Below are positions 1 through 10,637 of a stretch of 64,000 nucleotides of DNA, piece by piece. The notes beneath the pieces were generated by a model, which had not been told where the DNA came from, did no database searches, and worked only from the letters and a program-made list of their open reading frames with translations. Each line of letters opens with the position of its first letter. Position 1 is the stretch's first letter. The stretch is from Rhynchopus sp. YZ270_cl-10 (taxonomy: Eukaryota > Euglenozoa > Diplonemea > Diplonemida > Diplonemidae). The DNA lies in the NCBI GenBank assembly GCA_964035575.1, contig OZ037897.1, positions 1,178,001 to 1,242,000 of the forward strand, given 5' to 3'. Made by a program: the position numbers and the translations under genes.

Positions 1-695
1 TAGTGTTTGTTGTGTTCATCCGAATGGCTGGCATCGTACGTAGGTCAGTCGGAGGTGTGCCTGCATCAATAACCACTATTGTTCTTGTGTATGCTAGGGT
101 GTGTGCATGCACATTATGGGCACATTCATCCTACAACCATTCACTCTACTTTCAAGGTGCCTCAGCTCAGGTTCACCTAACACCTTCCCCTTGAGGCCCT
201 GGGCGCGTCCTTCTCAAGCTCCTCCCTTTTCCAGTTGGCTGTACATTGTGATGTAAGATGTAAGACACGTTTTTGATGAGGATTGTGTGTACACGTGCAT
301 GGTGCATTCATTCCATACGGTGACTAAGGCTTCGGCTCATCTAACAAAACTTTTCGTTCCTTCATTTATTTTTTTTTGGAGTGTCAGGTGCCTGCGTCCC
401 CGAGGCGTTTTTGCACTATCAACTTCACTTTATTTTTTTCTTCAAAAGTTGTTCCTAGGTTCAGGACACAGCGCTTTGTTTAGCGCACACCTCTCTCTCC
501 CTCCCCTAAGTAACCCCCTTGCAATAAGAAATACTGCACACATTGTATTTAGTGTCCCAACCCCTGTTTTGCTGTTTCCACACATCACATTTTCCCCCTC
601 CTCAGGCGGGTTGCGAACACAGCCCACCCTTTTAAACAACCCCACCCCCCCCTCCCCATATCTCCCCCCTTCACCTCTCCCCTTGCCCCCCTACC
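1..695. other. Intergenic region with dispersed short repeats
   Basis: I see no convincing coding sequence here. The stretch is T-rich with pyrimidine runs just before the first gene, as expected of a 5' flank. Around 9-88 is a sequence with shortened relatives near 3452-3500 and 4661-4717 (shared cores such as CATCGTACGT and CCTGCATCAATAAC). Around 318-350 is a second repeat type (GGTGACTAAGG, then CTCATCT) that recurs at 5701-5745 and 10421-10458. Confidence 0.5.
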
Positions 696-2913
696 ATGTC
701 GAAGCTTCCTCTGATGCCCGGGACGAATGAGTTAGTGCACGGGGATATGTTGCGCACGAACTACAGACGGTGTCAGAACCTTGTAGGGATGTACAGTATG
801 TGAACACACCCCCTTTTCCCAAGAGATTGGACAACAAACACACTACCCCCACCACACAGCCGGTGCTAAGCCCAAAGGCGACCCTAGCGCGGACACGTAT
901 CTCCTGCAGTCCAGTATTGGTACGACGAACGGCGCTGTGCCGCCTTCGTACCTCGCAATGGAGCGCAAGGTGCTGCGCTTCAAGGCGTACTTCCGCGAGG
1001 GTGTGCACGAGAGTGCGATTGAAACAGAGCGCGTGCGGCAGTGTCTTGTGTACTTCTTTTTGGAAGACGAGAGTGCGGCAGTGGTGGAGCCGCGTCAGCC
1101 CAACAGCGGCATGAGTCAGGGTACAATCATCAAACGCCACAAGGTTGTGAAGGATGGTCACGTGCCGCTTGCGGTCAGCGACCTGGGCCTAGGCCGTGAC
1201 GTGCACATCTACGGCAAGGTGTTCCGCATCTACGACTGCGACGCCTTCACACGAAGCTACTACGAGCACATCGGCACACCCTTGGGAGAGGCAGAGACGT
1301 GCCCCGAGAACAGCATCGCAAAGCCAGGGGCAAAGCACCGCCCCGAGAAGCTCTCCTCAGGCAAGACCGCAGCCGCAGGCGGGTCCTCTGCGACACGCGA
1401 GGAGGTTAACCAGACGACGCAGTTCCTCATGCATGACAGGAAGGTGCTCCGCTTCAAGTCGTACTGGGACGAGATGTCGAACAACGGCCCCGAGCGCCGC
1501 ATGTTCAACCTATACTACTTCCTCTCGGACGACTGCTTTGAGGTCATCGAGGTGCTGCACAGCAACAGCGGGCGCGACCCGTTCCCCTCCTTTGTGCGCA
1601 GGCGGAAGTGTCCGAAGCAGCAGCAGATCGCGTCACTGACGTTTGCGAAGGACCAGCAGGAGAATTACACACATGCGGACCTGTTCCTGGGGCAGGAGCT
1701 TGTCATCTGCGGGAAGAAGTTTCTGCTGTGCGACTGCGACACGTTCACACGCGACTTCCTTGCGGAAAAGCACGGCCGCAGTGGTGAGGAGCTGCGTGCA
1801 CGCGACTGCGCTGTGCCGAAGAAGGCGCTTCCGAAGCACCGCACCCCACCGCACAACGGCTTCGGCGACGAGGACGACTCGCTGCGCTCCTGCAAGCGCC
1901 TCACCGCGCAGTGCCCTGTCAAGGACGTGCGGCAGTACATCGACGCAAGCCAGGACGTGCTGAAGTTCTCCCTCGAGCGCATCTCCAGCGCCAAGCAGAT
2001 TGACGGGCTGCGCCGCTTTGTGCTGACGTACTTCCTCTCGGACTCCACGCTGTCGATCTTCGAGGCCTCTGGGCGCAACTCTGGCATCCTTGGCGGGAAG
2101 TTCTTGCAGCGCCAGAAGGTAAAGTTCAAGGACGGCACCCCTGCGCAGCCGCAGCACTTCTTTGTGGGCGCAACGGTGAACATCTCGCACTGCGACTTCA
2201 AGGTCGTCTCGACAGACGAACGCTCGCTCGCGTACATGGAGAACCACACCACACTCTTCAAGAAGTCCTGCGTCAACACCGTCATGGCCAAGGTGCGCGC
2301 CCTCCTTGCCTCCTCGCAGTGCGGCCTCCGCTCTTGGCTGCTCTCCTCACCAGACGACGACTTCACATACGACACTCTGCTGCAGGCAGTGTCCGACCTG
2401 GACCTCCCTCTCGTTGAACAGGAGGTCCTCACCGTGGCACGGTATCTGGCAAACCAAGGGGCGGTCACGAACCTACTTTTCTTTGAACGTGCAGGTGGTG
2501 GTGTGGAGGTCGATGAGGGGTGGGAGGCGTTGTTCGGGGACTGGGCGAAGGAGTTGAAGGAGGGGGAAGTATCCACTGAACAGGAGATGGACCGGTCGCG
2601 TGAGATGGCGGACGGGCGGGCGTCACAAGGCATGCTGAAGGTGATGCATGCGTACAATATTCGGAGGCACCTCTTCCAACAGGTCATGCGCACAGCATGT
2701 GACACCACACGTGACGGTCGTATTGGTGCCACTGAATTCCTCGCGCTTGTCCACAAACTCGAGATCCTCATCACCCCCGAGCAGGCTGCAGAAATGCAGG
2801 CCCGCCTCTTCCCCGTCTCCCTCCCCCGCGTCTCCTACCGCGAGATGATCAAGCTTCTTGAACACACCAGCAGCTACGAACACACCTCAAAAGCGATCGG
2901 GAGGATCAGGTAA
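696..2913 (+). CDS. EFHC1/2-like (RIB72-type) axonemal protein with three DM10 domains and an EF-hand
   Basis: Two exons, 696-795 and 860-2913, give 717 residues. The intron (796-859, 64 nt) has a GTATGT donor and a CACACAG acceptor and keeps frame. Exon 1 encodes MSKLPLMPGTNELVHGDMLR and following residues, which match the LPFLPG-type start of EFHC proteins, so the ATG at 696 is preferred over later starts. Three DM10 domains follow at about residues 68-165, 222-332 and 398-495, each with the (K/R)VL(R/K)F opening and a DCD or similar close (IYDCDAFTR, LCDCDTFTR). An EF-hand loop, DTTRDGRIGATE, lies near residue 648. Proteins of this family are microtubule inner proteins that line the A-tubule of ciliary doublets, which implies a flagellated organism. 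The stop directly follows CAG|GTAAAA, so a further 3' exon is possible but not seen. Family assignment is firm; orthology to EFHC1 versus EFHC2 is not resolved. Confidence 0.94.
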
Positions 2914-3589
2914 AAATTTTTTTTGACAGTGGAGGATTGCACAAACTGTGGCAACACAACCGAGGCAACTACACTACTCCAACAATTTATCAAAAAAAAG
3001 AAAAGAAATGATAATGTTAGCGTCGTATAAAGGAGGTGGAAATGAAGGGGTTTCTCCTGGAATTTGAAAGTTTCAAATTGTTTATGTGTTAAATGTTTAA
3101 GTTTTGAATAGGAAAAGTATTGATTTTTTTTCTTTGGTTTTTGCTTCCGCAAAAAGACAACAAAGAAAACGACACAATCCCCCCATTTTTTTGTATTCTT
3201 TCTTCTTCGTTCTTAGGTACATTGCCACGAGAGGGCTTTGTATCTGAACACTGATCACTTTTTCTCTTTTCAAAGATGATGTACTCTTGCCATCTTTCAA
3301 AAAGCTTTCTCTTTAGGTGACCAGGTACTCACGACTTAGATTCGTTACCAACTTATCTTTTATATTGGGCTTTCTTTCCCAACCTTAGTTACACAAGAAA
3401 ACAAAAAGTTACCACACCTTCTTTTCCTCCCCCCTCCTCCTCCTCTTCTTGTTGTGCTTCATCCGGAATGCTGCTATCGTACGTCGATCAGAGGCGCCTT
3501 TCTTTTCGAAGGCTCTATTATGGCCTTTTCTGTGAACACTTTTCGCATATGAACTATAACCAGGAACACCCCCCCAGCCCCGAACACGT
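2914..3589. other. AT-rich intergenic region
   Basis: Short A and T runs dominate and no supported gene is visible. Two fragments of the dispersed intergenic repeats lie here, at about 3315-3349 and 3452-3500. The region presumably holds the 3' end of the EFHC gene and the promoter of the next gene, but no specific motif can be assigned. Confidence 0.4.
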
Positions 3590-4569
3590 ATGCTTCGAAA
3601 CACCTGCAACGCGTTGGTCCGGTCCCGGGTGTACCTGCAGCCAATCAGGATGCGGCAAGCGCAGGTAATGTTGCAGGGTGTGGCGGTGGCGTCTTCTTCT
3701 TCTTCATCCGCTCTGCGTTCCACATCACAGGCACGCTTCTGCAGTAGTGGCGCACCGAAGAAGGGTGTGCAGGCAGACGCAACACCGTCGCCGTCACCTA
3801 CACCAGGCTCGCCAACAGAGGAAAGCGAAGCAGAGTCGCCGACAAACCAGGAGGCACGGAAGCAGGCGATCCTCGACGAGAAGGAGGCCATCTCGAAGCT
3901 CTCGCTCTACGGGAAGCTCAAGCGCTACGGCCCGCCTGCGATGTTTATCTACCTTGTGCTGCACTGCGCAGGGTTCTGGTTCATTTTCTTCTTGCTTTTA
4001 ACTGGAGTGCCGGTATGTAAAGGGAGGGGAACAAAATATGGAGCATCAGCGAAACTCCTGAGAAATAGAAGTTTGAGCAGCCATTATGGTGTAAAATGTG
4101 AATAGAGGGGATTAAAACACTCAGCAAAGAGCATTGGTCTTGTAAACCAAGGGTCGGGGGTTCAATCCCCCAGTTGCCTTTCTAAAGACACAACAACACA
4201 ACAGGTCGGGAAATTCCTCTCTAGCATCCTCCCGGAATCCTTAACCGCCGAAAATTCGGAAGGGAAGGTATGTCATACAAAGAGGCGGGGGGTTTTACCA
4301 ATTGTTCATTTTTCAGAAAATGCAGCTGTTTGGGCTTCCCTGGGCAGAGATTGGACTGGCGCTTGTGATCAACAAAATGCTTGGGCCGCTTCAGGTATGT
4401 GTCCTGCCCGTACACACCGTACCCAAAACATCAACCACAGATGCTCTTTACCGTCTCCGTGACACCACGCCTGGCACCCATCCTTCTGTCGTGGGGCCCC
4501 ACAAAGACCCTCGTTGCGTGGCTCTCGAACTTCTTCGCGTGGTTCAAGAGGCCAGCACGTACACTGTGA
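3590..4569 (+). CDS. DUF1279 (FAM210-like) mitochondrial inner-membrane protein
   Basis: Three exons are joined in phase 0: 3590-4012, 4317-4394 and 4441-4569 (209 residues). Both donors are GTATGT and the acceptors are TTTTCAG and ACCACAG. The first 35 or so residues (MLRNTCNALVRSR...) are rich in Arg and Ser with no acidic residue, as in a mitochondrial presequence. A Ser/Pro/Glu-rich linker follows, then the DUF1279 domain: YGKLKRYGPPAMFIYLVLHC, a membrane span (GFWFIFFLLL), the WAEIGLALVINKMLGPLQ segment and a second hydrophobic segment, VTPRLAPILL. The K-x-L-x-P-x(n)-T-P pattern is typical of the family. FAM210 proteins act in mitochondrial translation and membrane organisation in animals; the role here is inferred from homology only. 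The first intron (304 nt) is unusually long and contains a tRNA-like sequence. Confidence 0.85.
4107..4179 (+). pseudogene. tRNA-Thr(UGU)-like sequence, probably a pseudogene or SINE head
   Basis: The anticodon arm is perfect: stem TTGGT/ACCAA around the loop CTTGTAA, with anticodon TGT at 4141-4143. The variable region, the T arm (GGGGGTTCAATCCCC) and the 3' acceptor strand resemble nuclear eukaryotic tRNA-Thr. The 5' half is poor: the D loop lacks the GG pair, there are extra bases between the acceptor and D stems, and the acceptor stem (GGGGATT/AGTTGCC) has a G-G mismatch and wobbles. It lies in the sense direction inside intron 1 of the DUF1279 gene and is followed by an ACA-rich stretch, as in some tRNA-derived SINEs. 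Confidence 0.5.
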
Positions 4570-5428
4570 GGCAAATAACCGAAAGATCTCGCCCTCTAGT
4601 CTCAGAAGGGGGTAGGGTTCTTAGTTGTGCATCTTGCAACCCCCCCCCTTTTTTTTTGTTGCATCGCGTACAGTGGGTCAAGTCGGAGGTGCCTGCATCA
4701 ATAACTACCATTTCTTTTCGCAAAGTAACACCTTTCAAGGAGTTGATGCTCCAATCGGAAGAGGTTGTCATGGGGGAGGTGTACTATGTTTGATCTCTGT
4801 GTGATCAAAAGCTTTTTTTTTAAATACTCATTTTTTTTCTTAAAATCAGTTCAAACAGGGTATTAGTTAGCTTTTTTTTTTCCGGCCAAATTCTGGTTAT
4901 CTGGTTTTTTCCCTCCCCCAGCAGGAATCGCTATTTTTTCTTGTGGTCTGCCAAAAAAAAGGGTCAACAAAAAATTTTCCGCGCTCCGCACGAAAAGGTC
5001 CGTTCATTTCGCGTCAAAACGTGATGACGTGGGATGGTAACGTACATCAAGAACCAAACTAACCTGCACTGGGCTCTCTCTAGCAAACAAAACCTTCCCT
5101 TAGTACAAGAAGAAACGGCGGTCATGGCATCAAAACTGTTCTGGCGAAGCCACGGTACGCAACATTTCAAAAATCGTAATATAAAATCGAACATTTTTAC
5201 AGCCAAACTATGGCATGGTAGGGCTACTGCTCAGAATTTTTGGCTGCGCCACAGGCAGCCACGGTACGCTACTTTTTTATGATCGTCGATCCCTTATTCT
5301 CGCTCGATATGAGGAGGTTGGGCTGCTGGGGGGGGGTGGGTGGGAACCGAACTTCCTTCGGGCCCCTGGCCAAAAAAAAATTTTTTTTTGAAAAATCCCG
5401 AATCTCACTTTTTTTTTTTTTTTTGAAT

Positions 5429-5452
5429 AACCAGAATTGGGGAATTCTGGTT
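5429..5452. repeat. Short perfect hairpin
   Basis: AACCAGAATT and AATTCTGGTT form a 10-bp stem around GGGG. The left arm sequence recurs at 5457-5466 and a related piece lies near 4890. No function is evident. Confidence 0.6.
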
Positions 5453-5991
5453 TTCAAAACCAGAATTTGTACGGTAACTAATACCCTGGTTCAAAAGAAA
5501 AACAATACAACAAAAGCACCCCCCTCCCCCCCCGGTATTCACACACAGGGGTAACGTTGCACGTTGCCCAAAAAAATTTTTTTTCTTTTTTGGGAAGGGG
5601 TAGTTTTTTGGTCTAGCCACACCCTAACCCCACTGCTTCCCGCCTACATTTTCTTAATAGTGTCTAGAGATCAAGTGGCCTATTTATTATTATTATTTCA
5701 AAGGTGACTAAGCACGCGAGGCTTAGGGTCATCTCATAAACTTTTCTTTTATTATTATTTTTTTTTTGACCTGTTTGCCCCCCATGCCCATTCCCTACCT
5801 CCACCCTGCCTGCATATTAACCATATGGGGTGAGCTATGTTCCATTTCTGGGTCTCTTCAAAAAAAGAAAAAAAAACTTTTAGGGCGACATTGGGTACAG
5901 ATCCTAGGTAGGTGATTGTCGACACAACAACAAAAACGGCAGTCTTGAGAGAGGAAAGAGAATGTCACTAACAAAGACGGAGAGATGCCCT

Positions 5992-6126
5992 TAATGGTGT
6001 CAGCATTGTGATGGGAGCCCATTGGAAATACGCAAAATACATCAAAATACATCACAATACACGTGATGTATTTTTATGTATTTTTGCGTATTCCAATGGG
6101 CTCCCATCACAATACTGCCCCCATTA
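5992..6126. repeat. Long palindrome (64-nt arms, 7-nt loop), MITE-like fold-back
   Basis: The arms 5992-6055 and 6063-6126 are reverse complements at about 90 percent of positions, with GTGATGGGAGCCCATTGGAA in the left arm mirrored in the right. The mismatches are a few transitions and one compensated A-run shift. No coding capacity and no obvious flanking duplication are visible. Confidence 0.8.
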
Positions 6127-6629
6127 GATACCCTGTACCGAGCTGCTTTGTGTGGATAGACGTTTCTTCGCGTCCACACGGAGCGCCACAGAGGACTCTT
6201 TTTCTTCATTTTTGTTTTTTTTTTAGAATGTCCCCAAAACATGACATGAAATTAAAGTCATGAAAAAGGCGGCGTTTGTGCTACATTCCCCCCTCCCTGT
6301 GAATAATAGCCGTTGGTGGAGAGAGGACACAAATGTTGTGGTTTTTTCCCCCCCTCTAATTTTTGTGTCCTACCCACTCCAACGTCGCAACCCCAGTTCA
6401 AACACAGCCCTCCCCCTAGAAACTTAATGATGTGGAACGGAGACGGGGTACAGGCAAAGGGCATGAGGGGACAGGTGGTAGGGTTTTTGTCTCTAAATTA
6501 CCTCTCTCTTTTTGTTTCAAAGCGGGGGGGGGAAAAATACTAACGGAGAAAGAAAAAAGGACGCATCTTCTTCTTTTTTTTTTTTTTTGGAGCAAAAAAA
6601 AGACCATCGTACCCCCCCCTTTCTTTTGC

Positions 6630-7667
6630 TCATGAGATCTTATTCCTGAGGGGCTCTGCACCCATGTGAGTGTCGTGGTCAGTTAGAGTTAGGTCAACCG
6701 TGGATACCACGGGTTCCTTAAGCTGCCGCTCGTAGCCGTTGGGGGTAAACAGGCCCACTTTATCGGTATCAACGGTGCGACGCAGCATCTGCATGGCAGC
6801 AACTGCGGCAAAAGTATGCATCTTTGATTTTTGTTTAAAAAAAGGTGAAGACTCGCCGACTGTGTCCACCAACTCCCGGATCAGGACCCTCACGTGTTCA
6901 CCCTCAGCAGTCTCACGCGGAGAAGCTTCCGATCCCTCTACGCCAAGTGAGGCCAAGATGTCCTCGTCTTGCGCCTGCAACAATTTTGCATCTGATGCAG
7001 GAGTTGGCGACTGCGGCTTCCGGAACTTCAGCACGGAAGAGACCACCTCCAGAGCGAAGCGCCCGCGACTGTGCACATCCGACTGTCTGGGGGCGGATGC
7101 TGGAGATTGTCTGGGTGGCGGGCGACGGAGGAAAGCTCTGAAAAGAGGGAATCATAAACGTCTTGCAGTAGAGGTGTTTGGACGTACACTGCCTTCTCCC
7201 TTTGGGTCTGTCAACCCGATCCAACACGCAGTTCTGATGCTCGAGTCGTGTCTTAGCAGATTTGCCTTCTTCTTGTTCCTTTTGCTTGAGTGCCGTTATT
7301 GAAACATCCCCAGTGCAGCGCGAGAACACCATATTGTTAGAGTGGCCCTTAGGTGTGGGTGCAGAGAACGCTAGCTGCTTCTTCCTCCTCCCACGTTGGC
7401 AAGCTGCGTTGCAGTTTGCACCTGAAGTAGGGCCATTTGGACTCGATCTTGCTGCTTCGCAGCGATTTCCTGTGCTGTTTCGTGGACATTCCAGAGCACC
7501 CATCACATTTCATTGATTTGGGCAACAACCCACCTCTGGAAGAGACGCGCAATGGTCCTTTTCCCATCACCACCGTTTGAGAAGCATTGCCAGAGAGAGG
7601 ACAGCTTGGTCGCTTTGTTGCAGATCCCTTCAGGAGAGTATTTCTCCTTCTTCCTCTCTTCTTTCAT
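6630..7667 (-). CDS. Probable spliced gene of unknown function, model uncertain
   Basis: Three minus-strand exons can be joined in phase: 7667-7422, 7374-7190 and 7137-6630. The 47-nt intron (7421-7375) has CAG|GTGCAA and AAGCAG, and the 52-nt intron (7189-7138) has GTGTAC and TTTTCAG. These intron lengths match those of neighbouring genes, and all three pieces read like protein rather than noise. Exon a contains one in-frame TGA (7505-7503) between QINEM and WVLWNVHETAQE. TGA is a normal stop in neighbouring genes, so the first part may be a separate short frame, the gene may be a pseudogene, or the start may be the ATG at 7436. I recognise no domain. The middle is Lys/Glu-rich (ALKQKEQEEGKSAKTRLEHQ) and the C-terminal part is mixed polar. 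Either a diverged host gene or an old mobile-element remnant would fit. Confidence 0.4.
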
Positions 7668-8044
7668 CTTGTTTTAGATGATCTTTTGCCGGAGGCACCA
7701 GCCCTCGTCCAAGAACTCCTTCAACCACCCGATTTCTCAAATTCTGAAAAACCTTAGGTTTTTCGTCTTTACTAAAGAGATGTGCGCCACACACACCCCT
7801 CACTCACCAACAGGAAAACACCAAAAAAAATAATATCCCCCACTATTCTCAACGCAGAACTAACACCGCACACAATACACCAATCTGTAACCCCCTTCCT
7901 CCCTTTGCGCAGTGTGCGCGCTTCTCTCTGCTCTTCTCCTTTGTTTCTCTGCGTGGGAACAACGATGGTGGTTGTGCACGCGCATCGGGGTCCCTCCAAC
8001 CCCACTTCTCTGAATTGAAAAACAACAACTCGTAGGGCGCAACA
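7668..8044. other. Intergenic region between divergent genes
   Basis: This 377-nt gap lies between the uncertain minus-strand gene and the plus-strand channel gene, so it may act as a shared promoter region. It is C- and A-rich close to the channel start. No specific regulatory site is recognised. Confidence 0.35.
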
Positions 8045-10637
8045 ATGAACGTAGAATGGCAGGAGGGGACGTACCTGGGTGTGTCGCGTGCTCAGGGTGA
8101 CGCGACACGACGCATTTTCGTTGCGCTCGACCGGGACGGGACAGGGCTGCTGACACGGAAGGAGCTGACGAGGCTTGTGTACCTGATGGGTTCGAGGATG
8201 AGTCCGCAGATGTTGCGTGAGATCAGCGTTTCGTTCAACCTTGGGGAGCAGGTGGATCTGGACGAGGCATTGGGGGTGATCAAAGTGATCAAGGAGTCGG
8301 ACCGCATCCTGAACATGCATAAGTCGGAGGAGACGGCACACCACATTGACTCAGCGCAGGTGACAGGCTACCTCCGCCCCAGCGACACGGCAGTGCTTGT
8401 GTGGAACCTCTGCGTGCTGCTTGCTGTGCTCTACTTTGCCTTCGTGCTCTCCTATCTGTACACCTTCCCGCACGCAGCAGTGTTCTTCCCGCTGCACTAC
8501 GTTGCGTCAGCGGTGCTGCTGTTAGATGTGTACGTCTGCCACCAGACCATCGCTGCTACTCCTGAGGCCGATCCCTGGCATGCAGTGGAGTGCCAGGCAC
8601 AGGACCCCAAGTCCGTGGTGGTGAAGACGCCGGGCCGACCAGGGGTGTCGGTGGAGGAGGGCTCGTCAGAAAGCCCGACGTCGGTGTTGAGCAGCAAGGC
8701 AAGTCTGTTCGGGGGGCGGTGGTTGTCCTCGGTGCCTTCCATGAAGCCGTCGTCGCCTACGTTTGGCTCGCCTGTGCTGCCGCTGTCGGAGGCCTTTCCG
8801 AGGGCACCGTCGATCTTCGGCGGCAGCAAGCAGAGCCTTGCATGTAGCGTGTCATTCGTGGACTCACCCAAGGCACTGTCCCCTCGAGCGCGAGGACTTC
8901 AATGGGCAAAGCAAGAGCATGCGCCAGCAGAGCTGCTGACCCAAGTCCTCCCAACCCTCGTCACACACAGCGCACCCAGCCCATCGTTGCAAGCGCTATT
9001 CCGCATCCTCCCGAACCGGTCCTATCTATTCTCGTGGTGGTCTGTTATCGACATCGTCAGTGCACTGCCACTGGACCTTCTCGCGCTGTCGTTGACACAG
9101 AAGTATTGTTCTTCAGATGGGCACTTTGCCTTCATTGCTGCGGCACACCTGCGTCTGCTAAAGGCACTGCGAATACCGGGCATGCACACCCCCAACAGCT
9201 CTGCGCTTGTCAGTCAGACGAACATCCCGTACTATCTTCTGCACGTCAGCGTGCTGCGTGTCGTCGTCGCCTCTGCCGTTGTCGTGCACCTGCTCACATG
9301 CGTATGGATGCGTCTCAATCACACAGGCAGCGAGGCAGATCCAGATGGCGGCCCGTCGACCTACCTCCACGGCCTGTACTTCACACTGTACACACTGCAG
9401 GCGGTAGGGTATGGCGACGTTCCGGTCGACACGACGGCAAAACAAGTGTTTTCGATGGTGTGCTGCGTGCTAGGGGTGCTTGCGAATGCAGCGATCGTTG
9501 GCTTTCTGTCGATTTTGGTGCAGCGCACCTCGAGTGAGGCGCAGGCGTCGAACACGATGACGGAGACCACAAGCGTGCTGTCTGTCTACGGGGCGATACC
9601 ACCCAAGCTTGGCGAGGACATTCTCTCTTTGCAGTACTTCTGCACGATATCGTCCCTAGGACGGGAGAAGATACCCGAATCCATGCGCACCAATGTGGAG
9701 CTCTTCACGAGGACGCACTTTCTCGAGACTGTCGACTTTCTGAAGGGCGTCACACGAGAGTGCCACCACACCATTGCTGCGTCGCTGCAGAAGATGGACC
9801 TACAGCCGGACTCGCTTCTCATCACTGCACACGAAATGGTGTGCCAGATGTACTTGGTAGGGTACGGCTTCGTGGAGAAGCAGATCCCCGAGAGCGGGAG
9901 TGTGTCGGTGTTGTCTTCAGGCGGCCTCTTTGGGGAGGAGGTGCTCCTTGCGAAGAAGCGTGCGACGCATTCATCGCGCACGTTGTCGTATGCGGTTGTG
10001 TACTACCTCACCCCGGCGGACATAACGTATGTGTTCAAGGTGTTCCCGCACTTCCGCGCGGTTGTGAAGAATGCGATGGCAGAACGTGGACACGATGAAA
10101 GCAGTCTGGACCTAGACTTCGCCCGCGTCAGGCCGAGCATGAAGCGACAGAAGCGGCCCACACAGGGAACAGCAGACACGCTCTCGCCACGCAACCGGAC
10201 CTGCTTGCGCAGTGCCTCCCAAACACCCAAACACGCCGTTGTTGACAGCGATGATGTCAACTCGAAGAGCACAGAAAGCCGGCCACAGCTCCTTGCCAAG
10301 AGGAGCAGGAGGAGGAAACGGCGGCAGAGCGAGGGGTTGAGCAGACAGACACAAGAGGTATGGGTTTTAAAGAGTTTTTGCACACTCGGGTTCTTACGCT
10401 GCACGATAACGATTGTGGTCAAGGTGACTACACACGAGAGGCTTAGGTTCATCTTAATCGTCTTTTTGGGGATGCGTCCAACACTTCACAGAAAATATAT
10501 TTTCACACAACGTTTTTTGCTGTTCTTCTCCTTAACTCTCTGCTTCTTTTGAAAACTTGTTGTATTAGTTGGTGCTACGGGAAATCGGTCAACGACCTGT
10601 CGGCGACCTGTCAATATTGACCGATACCCGAGAATGA
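8045..10637 (+). CDS. Cyclic-nucleotide-binding, voltage-gated-like K+ channel with N-terminal EF-hand
   Basis: Exons 8045-10357 and 10569-10637 join in phase 0 (793 residues). The donor is GTATGG and the acceptor GTATTAG, and the last exon encodes LVLREIGQRPVGDLSILTDT before the stop. An EF-hand loop (DRDGTGLLTRKE) lies near residue 30. Membrane segments fall at about 114-140 and 144-168; then, after a 150-residue Ser/Pro-rich loop, at about 328-351, 360-378 (weakly charged S4, HLRLLKALR), 398-424 (S5) and 466-491 (S6). The pore loop YTLQAVGYGDVPV holds the K+ filter GYGD. A C-linker and cyclic nucleotide-binding fold follow (about 560-700), with a GGLFGEEVLLAKKRA phosphate-cassette-like segment and an Arg/Lys-rich tail. 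Family members carry K+ currents in plasma or ciliary membranes; ligand gating and Ca2+ sensing are inferred. The long S2-S3 loop and the EF-hand are unusual. A dispersed repeat sits inside the intron at 10421-10458. Confidence 0.88.

Larger units (their letters stand above)
4570..6629. other. Low-complexity intergenic region
   Basis: About 2 kb of homopolymer runs and pyrimidine-rich DNA with no supportable gene. It includes a dispersed-repeat copy at 4661-4717, another at 5701-5745, a repeated GCCACGGTACGC at about 5149 and 5257, a 10-bp hairpin at 5429-5452, and a long palindrome at 5992-6126. Open frames here are composed of homopolymer translations and look non-coding. Confidence 0.5.

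Noticed and set aside
287-730. Plus-strand open frame in the first intergenic region
   Set aside because: Low-complexity hydrophobic/Pro composition with no domain, and it overlaps exon 1 of the EFHC gene in another frame.
5240-5620. Overlapping frames rich in Lys/Phe/Gly/Pro
   Set aside because: Translations of A, T, G and C homopolymer runs; no conserved features.
10584-10625. Inverted ATCGGTCAA/TTGACCGAT with repeated CGACCTGTC as an operator-like site
   Set aside because: The bases lie inside the last exon of the channel gene, which reads in frame across a good acceptor; coding is the simpler explanation.
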